Assembly: GCA_963922205.1 (NCBI GenBank)
Contig: CAWUHX010000096.1
Span: forward strand, 620,001-684,000
Direction: 5' to 3'
From: Romanomermis culicivorax
Lineage: Eukaryota > Nematoda > Enoplea > Mermithida > Mermithidae
DNA: 64,000 bases
Under the pieces are notes generated by a model that was given only the letters and a program-made list of their open reading frames with translations, had not been told where the DNA came from and made no database searches. Below, piece by piece: positions 54,472-64,000 of this stretch (its first letter is position 1; every line of letters starts with the position of its first letter). The translations under genes and the position numbers were made by a program.

Positions 54472-54905
54472 GGATATAGGTCTCTACAGCAACCATAATG
54501 TTTGACTATCACAAGGGTCTCTACCCCTCACCAGGTCTAAGGATCAACATTTTCATAAAAAATTTTGTTTCGGACACACTTGTTATGTATTTGGGATATG
54601 TATTTTGACGATACCCTATGCTTAAGCCATGTTCTCAGTATACGTTTTTCACTGTGCCAGGGCACGATTTTTACAAACTATGCAGAAAATCATGTCCTGA
54701 ACCAGCGAAAAACTTGTCCCAAAAACAATGTTCAAGCATAGGGAATCATCAAAAATGTCTTCCAAATATGTAAAAAATGTGTCCAGAACAAAATTCTCTG
54801 GAAAATTTTCTTAAAAAAATGAGTAAAACTGTTAAATCATTAGACCCTGGTGAGGGGTAGACCCTTGTAATAGTCAAAAACTATGGTGGCTGTAGAGACT
54901 TTTGG
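54472..54905. mobile_element. Fold-back (MITE-like) element with about 200-bp inverted arms
   Basis: The left arm GGTCTCTACAGCAACCATAA...GGGTCTCTACCCCTCACCAGG is mirrored by CCTGGTGAGGGGTAGACCCT...ATGGTGGCTGTAGAGAC on the right. Inner parts also pair (ATACCCTATGCTTAAGCCATG with CAATGTTCAAGCATAGGGAA). No coding capacity. Confidence 0.75.
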
Positions 54906-55160
54906 TGCCAGTGTAGAGACCTTGGTGGCCGTAGAGACTCCCACTGGTGGTAGAGACATAGTGGCATTGAAGACCAATGACAGTAAAGACCCTAGTGGCG
55001 GGAAAGAACCTGGTGCTGGTAGAGAACCTGGTGGCTGTGGAAACCCTGGTGGCTGTAGAAAGCATAGTGGTGATAAAGGCTTTGGTGGTGGTAAAGACCC
55101 TGGTGGCTGTAGAGATCCCAGTGGCAGTAGAGACACCAGTGGGCGTAGAGAGTTAGTGGC
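54880..55160 (+). repeat. GGTGGCTGTAGAGACCCT minisatellite
   Basis: About twelve degenerate 18-27-bp units of the form GGTGGCxGTAGAGACCCT. It starts inside the right arm of the fold-back element, whose end carries one unit, so it probably grew from there. Open frames on both strands are by-products. Confidence 0.75.
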
Positions 55161-55639
55161 CTTAAGCTCCCTTCCACAGGTCATGTGATCTTACTCATGT
55201 GATGCCAGATGGCTCTTCCCCTTTCCTATACTTTAACCTGTGTATATGCTTAACCATACATCCTGTACGGGCTGCTATAACTACTGATTATGCTAGGTCT
55301 CTGAGGGCATACTTTCTACACCCCCTGTATGGCCCTGCACAGTTAAGGTGGAATTCTTTGATGTTCTGATGCTCTGTCTCTTGAACAAGGAAGTGATGCA
55401 TGAAAATAATTTTGAAAAGTACTCTTGTAATAAAGAAGCAGGGTAACTGGGTATAGCTTATATTATATGCCCATTGGAAAATTTTTTCTCAGTAGGTCTC
55501 ATAATATACAACAATTTTTGTATTACAAGAGCATTAGTAGTCTAACTTTATGTTTGAAATCAAAAGCGTGCCCATGCCCAAAGAGAAGCCAGCAAGGGTA
55601 TTCACTCTTTCTTATACATGAACTCCGGAGTTTTGTTAT

Positions 55640-55890
55640 AGCATATCCTATGTTATGATGTTGACCTATGTTATAATATAGGAATATGTTATAACATAGT
55701 ACTATGTTATAACACGTTGAAAAATTAAAAAATTTTCGTGTATGTTATAACATGGGAGTATGCCATACTATGTTGAGAAATGGAATAATATTTTTCTATG
55801 TTATAACATTGGATCGTGTTACAATATAGGACAATCTTATAACATGTCAAAAAATGGAAGGAAAATTTTTTGTATGTTATAACATAGGTT
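55640..55890. repeat. ATGTTATAACATAG array, block 2
   Basis: About ten copies of TATGTTATAACATAG with short AT spacers. Same palindrome as blocks 1 and 3. Confidence 0.8.
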
Positions 55891-56057
55891 TGCGAGATTA
55901 TCATCCTGAAGTCTTCCCCACGTACTACCATGGAACAATCGCAAATAGACCAGGAAAAACAGTTAGACCCTTTCGAGCTATAAAATCCTTGGATGCTGAA
56001 AAAATCAACTATAAGCTTTCTGAATATACCAAAATTGCAAATGTTTTAATCAAATGA
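55887..56057 (+). other. Small open fragment of unknown origin
   Basis: Following an acceptor-like AACATAG, about 55 codons read YYHGTIANRPGKTVRPFRAI and SLDAEKINYKLSEYTKIANV to a stop. Composition is protein-like, unlike the flanking repeats. No family recognised. Confidence 0.25.
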
Positions 56058-56094
56058 AGTAAGATCAATACAGCAATCGATGCACCAAATATCC

Positions 56095-56460
56095 TCATCG
56101 ACCAATTCTAGACATATTTTTCCGCACATTGGGGAAACACGAGTTGTGGTCAACCTTTTTTCCATCATCTGTAAGAAAAAAAGTATACAAAATTTCTAAC
56201 TAAGGAAAAAAAATTGCCAACACATGACGCAAAATGACCAAATATTTTACATTACCAAATAAAAAATGATAAAAAAAACTTCGAGAATGGGTTTTCAACA
56301 AAAAAATTAACAAATTTCTCAACATACCAAATAATCTTGATGCTATCATGCTGCATTTATCGCCTTTGCTATTACTGTCTTTAGTTTTTTTGTACCCTTT
56401 TCCAAGAAACAATGACATCATCCCTGCTTCAATTTTGGAATCCACGTAAAATGAGTGCAG
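56095..56460 (-). other. Two possible exons of an unidentified minus-strand gene (3' end)
   Basis: Exon 56460-56328 (44 codons, DSKIEAGMMSLFLGKGYKKT) with donor G|GTATGT joins in phase to 56168-56095 after acceptor TTTTTCTTACAG, ending at a TGA. Together about 68 residues, Lys-rich. Upstream exons were not found. May be a gene fragment. Confidence 0.35.
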
Positions 56461-57059
56461 CTAAATTTATAAACAACATTTAAAAATTACTTTATAGATG
56501 GTAAATAAATTACTTGGCACTTTATAAACATTTGAAAAAAATGCAAAAATAATTTGCACTTATTCTATTCAGAATATTCATGCCTTGGATATTATAGATG
56601 TCTTTATCATCGAATATCCATTTGCATTTCTACCTGTGAATATTTCATAGATGCTTCAATTGATAAAAAAAGGCCGCTGAGGATAATAAACCAGTAGTAG
56701 AGAGAAGTTAAAAGAGAGATACGCACACACCTACCAAATTTTAAGCTACAGTAACTACCTTGGAATGGTCCACTACCTGCATTTTAGCGTGTACCTGCAG
56801 GCAACTAACCTAAAATGCCAAATTATTACATAGTCAAACCCAATCACGGGAAACATGCTGCACCATTCAGGTGGTAAGAGAAATATTAAAAAAAAACATT
56901 TTATGTTCAAAAAATAAAATCAAGTGCACAATCACAGGTGCAAAATTTTTTGCCAAATTGTTTAGACTGCCAAGTGCTAGAATCAGGCCTGAGTCTGCGA
57001 TGGTGGGGGGTGCGTGGCCTGCTGCAAATTATTTTGCCAATTTAGTGAAAATTGTTAAA

Positions 57060-58460
57060 ACATAGAACATGTTATAACATAGGCTATGCTATAACATGGA
57101 GTATGTTATAACATAGGGCATGTTATAACAGGGGGTAGGTAATAACATGAGTAGCTATCTTATAACACAGAGTATGTTATCACACAGTGTATGTTATAAC
57201 ATGGAGAGGTGTATTTGCTATAACATGAGGTGTTTTATAAGTTATAACATAGCATATGCTACAACATAAGATATGTTATAACATATCACATGTTTTAACT
57301 TGTCCCCATCATGCTATGACATCTACCGCATTAAAGGATATACATGTTATAACATACTCCATGCTATAACATATGTCCTATTCTGTCACAACACACATTA
57401 TCACACAGTGTATGTTCTAACATGAGGAGGAATATTGGTTATAACATGGGTTGTTTTAAGACAGTGTATGTTATAACATTGGATATGCTACAACATAAGC
57501 TATGTTATAACTGTTGCATGTTTTAACTTGTCCCATGTTATGACAGTCCAACATCATTACATATACCACATCAAAGGATTTAAATGTTATAGCATATCCC
57601 AGGTTATAACATATGTCATGTTATATTTGTCACATGACCCATTATCACAACATGTACGTTATAACATGCGTAGGTATAAATGTTATAAGATAGTCTATGT
57701 TATAACATTGGATATGCTATAACATGGTATATGTTATATTATATCACATGTTTTAACTTGTCCCACGTTATGACACATCCCATGTTACAACATATGTCAC
57801 GTTACATTTGTCTCACAACACACATTATCACAGAGTGTATGTTGTAGCATGGGTATATGCTATAACATGGGGTGTATTATGAGATAGTATATCTTATAAC
57901 ATTGGATATGCTATAACATATCGCATGTCTTAGCTCGTCCCATGTATGACATGCCCGACAACTTAACATATTCCACATTAAAGGATATACCTGTTATAAC
58001 ATACCCAATGTTATAACATATCGCATGTCATGTTATATTTGTCACAACACACAAAATATAGTTGCCTCTTAAAAGATATACCTTTTGAAGCAATAAAGGA
58101 CTTTACTGCCATATACAACAATGTATGCTGTATATTGATATACCTACAGTGTCATGCTATATGTAATAACATAGCCCTATAACATATGAAAAAAAATTTT
58201 TTCAAAGAATTAATACATGTTATAAAATTAGATATGTTACAATGTATGATATGCTATAACATAGGATATGTTATAACATAGGATATGTTATAACATAGGA
58301 TATGTTATAACATGAGATATGTTATAACATGCGATATGTAATAACATGGGATACATTTTAACATAGAACATGTTATAATGTGGGATATGTTATAACGTAG
58401 TATATGTTACAAGATTGCATATGGTATAATATGAGATATGCTATAACAGTGTTATTCAAT
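57060..58460. repeat. ATGTTATAACATAGG array, block 3
   Basis: Dense units such as GGATATGTTATAACATAGGA, including five nearly identical consecutive copies around 58260-58350. Two larger half-blocks repeat (57060-57440 and 57470-57850). No gene was seen. Confidence 0.85.
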
Positions 58461-58554
58461 CGTGTTTTATCATGTCTTTCACAATGTCAACTATTGTTTG
58501 TTTTGATAGATGACATGTAAGTGTTGACTTTTATACAGTTTTTGAAAGAGCTCA

Positions 58555-61500
58555 ATGATGTACTGTAGGAAATTCGCGCACGGAATTTGTCGCTCCCGAT
58601 CAAAAAATCCAAAAATGGTGTTCAAAAACGCTCAATTTATCCTACGAACTCAACGGAAACGATTTTTTTCGACGCATGCAGAACCGTTAGAATGGCCGGC
58701 CAACGTCGTACGTCGTACATTTTTGGGTAATTTTCGACGTTAAAAATGAAAATTTGCCGTTTTGAGCGAGGAAAAAAAAAGTTTAGAAAATGTGGAAAAA
58801 AGTTTCGGGATTCTTTTCGCTGAGGGCTAAATATGGAAAATTTTTGGGGAAATTTCCAAAAAAAAAGGTTTTTTTGCCAAAATTTTCAAAAAAACGGCGT
58901 TTTTTATGAAAATATCCAAAAAACGATGTTTTTTTGTTGAAAATTTGCAACTTTTCCCGCAGATTATTACCAAAATTTGGGCTGTAAATTCGTACCATCG
59001 TCGCCCGTTCTTTTCAAACAAGACCCGGCTTTGATATTCGTCAACGCCGGTATGTGTCAATTTAAATCGATTTTTTTGTCGAGCGAAAAATCGCCGGCGC
59101 CGTCAAATTTCGAAAATTTAAAATTAGCGGTAAATAGCCAAAAATGTATACGAGCTAGCGGCAAACATTGCGATTTCGATACGATCGGTAAAAATGGCAA
59201 ACATCATACATTTTTCGAAATGTTGGGAAATTGGGCTTTCAACGGCAATTTAAGCAAATTGGAGGCTTGCGAACAAGCTTGGCGATTATTGACGGAAGTT
59301 TATAAATTGGAAAAAGTTGGTTTTCTGGGGAAAAATAGGCTTAAAATTGGGTTTTTGAAGGGAAATTTCCCGGAAATTCAAGCAATTTATTGGAAATTTG
59401 CGTCGAAAAAACCTAATTCCACGCAAATTTTGTTCATTTTCGACGAAATTTCAACTCTAGAAAAGTGAAATTATCATTTTCCTTGCGATAATTTGATTTA
59501 TTTTCTGCTAAAATCCTTTGAAAAAATGATTTCGAATTCGAAAATTTTCCATCAAAAAATGGAGAAAAAACCTAAAACTCTAAAATTTGCCTTCAAAATC
59601 AGGAAAAAATGATGAAAACTTCAAAATCAGGAAAAAAACTGGAAAAAATTTTCAAAACTTTCAATTAGAATTCGTGAAAAATGATCCTAAATTTTCAAAA
59701 TTTTGAAAAAATTATGCACAATTCCGAATTTTCTCCGTAAAATTCAGAATTTGGTTCATTTTCGACGAAACTTCAATTCTGGAAGAGTGAAATTCCCATT
59801 TTTTCGCCACGAAAACTTTATTTACTTTTTGCTAAAATTCTAAAAAAAATGATCTTGAATTCGAAAATTTTCCATCAAAAACCGGAGAAAATAACCTTGA
59901 ACTCTAACATTTGCCCTCAAAATTTTGAGAAAATTATCAAAAATTCTAGTATTATTCATCGAAATTCCGAAAAATCATCCATAATTCGCAAAACTTCCGA
60001 TTAGAATTCGTGGAAAATAAGTCTAAATTTTCAAAATTCTGGAAAAATAATCCAGAATTCTAAATTTTCCCGGCAGAAAATAATCAAGAATTTTTGAAAT
60101 TTATTAGCAAATTTCGAAGGAAATGATTCAGAATTCTGAAATTTTTTTGACCAAATTCAGAACAAATGATGCAGATTCCCCGTAAAATTTCGGGATTTAT
60201 TAAAAATTTGCATGAAAAAAACTTAATTCCATTCAAATTTTGTTCATTTTCGACGAAATTTCAACTCTAGAAAAGTGAAATTCCTATATTTCGCAACGAA
60301 AATTTGATTTTTTTCTCTAAAAATCTAAAAAGGAATGATCTCGAATTCGAAAATTCTCCATAAAAAATCGCAGAAAATAACATAGAACTCTAAAATTTGC
60401 CTACAAAATTTGGAAAAAATGATCAAAAATTCTAGAATTTTCCATCGAAATTCGAAAAAATCATCCAGAATTTGCAAAACTTTCAATTAGAGTTCGAAAA
60501 AATGATCTTAAATTTTCAAAATTCCCAAAAAATCATCTACAATTCCGAATTTTCTCCGAAAAATTCAGAATTTTGTTCATTTTCTACCTAATTTCAACTC
60601 TAAAAAAGTGGAATTGCCATTTTTCCCAGCGAAAATTAGATTTATTTTTGCTAAAATTCTAAAAAGGAATGATCTCAAATTGGGAAATTTTCCATCAAAA
60701 ACCTTAGAGAATAACCTAGAATTGTAAAATTTGCCTTCAAAATTTGCAAAAAATGATCGAAAAATCTAGAATTTTTGATTTAAATTCGAAAAAATCATCC
60801 AGAGTTTGCAAAACTTCCAATTGAAAATCGAGGAAAATGATCCTCAATTTTCAAAATTCCGAAAAAGTGATCCAGAATTTTTGAAATTTCTAAGCAAATT
60901 TCGAAAGAAATGATCTAGAATTCTGAAATTTTTTGTCTGAATTTAGAAGAAATGATGCAGATTTCTCGTAAAAATTCGGGATTCATTGGAAATTTGCATG
61001 GGAAAAAACTTAATTTTGAGCCAATTTTGGTTCATTTTCGACGAAATTTCAACTCTTGAAAAGTAAAATTCTTGAAAAGTTGAAAAAATTTGGGTAAAAT
61101 TCGTGATAAATAATCAAAAATTTGAATATTTTGTTTTAATTTTCAGCGCTTTAAATTCGATTTTTTGAACGATTTGAAGCCTTTTCTAAATTTTGAGTGC
61201 AAATTTTAGAGTTCAATGTTTAGAATTTCTGCAGCACTTTTCTTCAGAATTCTGCATCATTTTTCCGAGTTTTTGTGCAAACTTTACAATTTTTTATCGA
61301 GAATTTTCGCTTTTTTCATAATTTAAGATCAAAGTTCTACAGTTTTGGATGTTTTTTGGAAATTTTCGCAAAATTTTCGTTTTTTCAGGATTTCGAGGTA
61401 TTTTTTCCAAATTTTGACTGCAATTTTTAGAATCTTGAGACATCAGTTTTTCGAATTTGCGTTTTGGAAGATTTTTTTTAATTTTCGGTTTTTTTCAAAA

Positions 61501-64000
61501 TTCTGGAGTTGAAATTTTGGAATTTTAGATGATTTTTCAGTATCATAATGTTTTTCCCTACAGAATTCACGAAGTTTTCAAAATTTCAGAATTTTGGATG
61601 ATTTTTTCAAAATTCTAGAGTTTTTTTCCTAATTTCGACTGGAGATTTTAGAGTTTTTTGAACCATTTTTTGCTATTTCTATTTTTTTCAGAATTTTGGT
61701 TGAAATTTTAGAATTTTACGGAGGTTTTTTACAAATTTTGAGCTGAAATTTAGGAATTTCGAGACATTTTCTAGAATTCTAAAGTATTTTTTTAGATCGT
61801 CCATAATTTTTTGAATTTTTATTGAAATTTTTAAAAGTTTCAAAATTTTGAAAGATTATCATTCAGAATATCTGCTTTTTCAGGATTTTGGAGTTTTTGA
61901 ATAGGCATTTTAGATCTTTTTTTGTAATTTTGAGGTTTTTTCTTCAGAATTCTGGATAATTTTTTCCGAATTTTGATTGGAAATTTTAGAATTCTGGATT
62001 TTTTTCCCAAGTTTGATAAAAATTTCAGAACTTTGAAGTATCAATTTTTAGCATTTACGCTTTTTTTGCAAATTTATGCTAAGAATTCTGAAATTTTAGG
62101 TCATTGTTTGGAATTCTGACGTATTTTTTGTCGAAATTCTGGATCTTTGTTTTATATTTTAATGAAAAATTTTAGAATTTCGGCAGATTACTTTTTGAGT
62201 TTACGCTTTTTTCATAATTTTTGAGCATTTTTTGCAATATTTGACTAGGAATGGAAGAAACCTAGTAGATCATTTTTTAGAATTTCAAAATTTTGAAGCT
62301 TTTTTCTAATTTTTGACTCAAAATTTTACAATTTCAGGAAATAATTTTTTAGACTTTTGATGCAATTTTTTGGAAATTTCAATTTTAAAAGATCATTCTT
62401 CTAGAATTTTCGCTTTTTCACTTATCTGAAGCATTTTTTGTAAAATTTTAGCGAATTTATGGATTTCAAAAATGAAATTTTAGAATTCCAGATTAGTTTT
62501 ACCGGCTTCTGATCGAAAATTGTAGAATTCTGGATGATTTTTTCCAAATTTTGAAGAGAAATTTCAGACTTTCGCATCTTCATCCAATTTTCATGGAAAA
62601 TTTCAGAATTCTGGGTCATTTGTTCCGAATTTTGAAAAGCATTTTAGAATTTTAAATCATTTTCCATCCAATTTTCATCTAAAGTTTTAGGGTTTTGGAC
62701 TATTTTTTCGAAATTTTAAAGAGAAATTTTTAGAATTTCGCATCATTTTTCATCCAATTTCGATGGAAAATTTCAGAATTCTGGATCATTTTCTCCAAAT
62801 TTTTATAGAAAATTTTAGAATTCTGGATCGTTTTTTCCGATTTTTGAAGAGAATTTTACCATTTTAAATTATTTTTCATCGAATTTTGATGGAAAATTTT
62901 AGAATTTTTGATGATTTTTTTCCAAATTTTGCTGGAAAATTTTAGAATTCTGCATCATTTTTTCCGAATTTTGATTGGAAAACTTCAGAATTCTGGACCA
63001 ATTTTTCCAAATTTTGAAGAAAAATTTTAGAATTTCAAATCATTTTTCATCGAATTCTGATAGAAAATTTTTGAATTCTAAATATTTTTTCTAAATTTTG
63101 TGAAAAATTTCAGGATTCTGGATCATTTTTTCCGAATTTTTGAGAAAATTTTAGTTTTTAAATCATTTTTTGTTGAATTTTGTTGGAAAATCATATAATT
63201 TGAGAATTTTCTATCAAATTTTCATGGAATATTTTACAATTCTGGATCGTTTGTTGCGAATTTCCATTGAAAATGTTAGAATACTTGATTATTTCTTCGG
63301 AATTTGGCCTGAAATTTTTAGGATTCTGGATCATTTTTTCCGAATTTGATGAAAGATTTTAGATTCTGGATTATTTTATCCAAAGTTTTGATGAAGAATT
63401 TAAAAATTCTGCGTCATTTTTTCCGAATTTTGCCGGAAAATTTTAGAATTCTCTATCAGTTTTCGGAATTTTTATAAAAATTTTAGAATTCTTGATTATT
63501 TTTTCCGAGTTTTGATGTGAAATTTCAGAATTCTGAATCATTTTTTCTGAATTCTCATGAAAAATTTTAGAATTCTAGATCATTTTTTCAAATTTTGAAG
63601 GGAAATTTTAGAATTTTGGATTATTTTTCATACAATTTTGATGGAAAAATTTTGAATTCTGCATCGTTTTTTCTACTTTTTTTCTAAACTTTTGAATTTT
63701 TCTTAAAATTTGAATTCAAAACTTTTTTTCAAATTTTTCCAGGATCGATTTTTCGTCACATATTTCGGCGGTTGCCCGGAACAAAATTTGGATCCGGATT
63801 TTGAAACGCGAGATATTTGGCTCCGGAAAATTGGTCTTGCAGAAAATCGCGTCCTATCTTTACCATTGGCGGATAATTTTTGGGAGATGGGTGGTTCGGG
63901 GCCTTGCGGGCCTTGCACGGAAATTTTCTATTTAAATTTGGACATTGCGGACGTCAAAAATGCCACTTTGGATCAATGTACCGAAGTTTGGAATTTAGTT
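58555..64000 (+). CDS. AARS2: Alanyl-tRNA synthetase, probably mitochondrial (5' part, runs off window)
   Basis: Exons 58555-58726, 58963-59315 and 63743-64000 and beyond, in phase (1, 0). The protein charges tRNA-Ala. Seen: [56 protein letters not shown] with [40 protein letters not shown], ending in EVWNLV. These are the successive conserved blocks of the class II AlaRS catalytic core. The N-terminus is rich in Arg and lacks acids up to KRFFSTHA, like a mitochondrial presequence, hence AARS2 rather than the cytosolic enzyme (inference). An alternative start is Met at 58615. The exon 2 donor (AAA|GTTGGT) is weak but the only phase-consistent one. Editing domain and the rest lie outside. Confidence 0.88.
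59316..63742 (+). repeat. 4.4-kb intron 2 of AlaRS gene with two opposed repeat halves
   Basis: 59500-61030 is made of AAAATGATCCAGAATTC-type units. From about 61200 to 63700 the units read as their reverse complement (GAATTCTGGATCATTTTTTCC). A shorter TTCATTTTCGACGAAATTTCAACTC element recurs about every 800 bp in the first half (59433, 59758, 60244, 61031). No gene was seen. Confidence 0.75.

Noticed and set aside
54840..55188. Gly- or Pro/Leu-rich proteins on both strands
   Set aside because: They arise from the GGTGGCTGTAGAGACCCT minisatellite, which is open on both strands.
56690..56820. Possible further LTR fragment of the gypsy family in minus orientation
   Set aside because: GAGAGA...CGCACAC, GCTACAGTAA and CTGCAGGCAAC recall the LTR, but similarity is too weak and patchy to define an element by eye.

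Overview
This is nuclear DNA of an animal, most likely a nematode. The evidence is spliced genes with GT-AG introns, very AT-rich introns built from degenerate short repeats, arrays of the motif TTACTGTAG (common in nematode genomes), closely spaced same-strand genes with acceptor-like AGs just before start codons, and a tandem family of secreted tyrosinases. The proline/threonine-rich retroelement proteins and the large repeat-filled introns would fit a Dorylaimia-type worm such as a mermithid. That placement is inference, not something the sequence proves.

Layout. (1) 1.1-15.9 kb, plus strand: one 11-exon gene for a ZC3H18-like CCCH zinc-finger nuclear RNA-processing protein. Its exons are small islands in introns made of degenerate repeats, TTACTGTAG arrays, a 123-bp tandem repeat and a 125-bp hairpin satellite. 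(2) 16.7-49.4 kb, minus strand: three tandem, complete seven-exon tyrosinase genes (A 16.8-40.4, B 40.5-44.4, C 46.7-49.4 kb) with the same intron positions and phases and a C-terminal Cys-rich domain. A starts only 182 nt after the stop of B. (3) Inside intron 3 of gene A, in sense orientation, lies a young 14.2-kb Ty3/gypsy element (24,630-38,824). It has 594-bp LTRs with 5 mismatches, a CTTC target duplication, a PPT and a PBS. It encodes a 2.2k-residue Gag-Pol and a second long frame with a DEDDy (RNase D/WRN-type) 3'-5' exonuclease domain. That second frame is interrupted by one in-frame UAG and continues into a basic, Arg-rich tail. I consider this accessory protein the most interesting object here. 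(4) Intron 4 of gene A also holds a solo LTR, a tRNA-derived SINE with a 17-bp target duplication, and a mosaic segmental duplication with copies of ZC3H18 exon 9, intron 9 and 3' flank beside a gutted copy of tyrosinase exon 4. (5) 44.4-58.5 kb: ATGTTATAACAT arrays, more solo LTRs, and relics of a mariner transposase, a LINE, a SINE, a fold-back element and a trypsin-like protease. (6) 58.6-64.0 kb, plus strand: the 5' part of an alanyl-tRNA synthetase gene, probably mitochondrial, running off the window end.

The host genes have no obvious shared pathway, apart from the tyrosinases. Those are secreted type-3 copper oxidases that probably act on extracellular phenols or tyrosyl residues, for example in cuticle or eggshell tanning. 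All exon coordinates come from reading frame, splice-site consensus and phase matching between exons. For the tyrosinases, equal exon lengths among the paralogues support them further.
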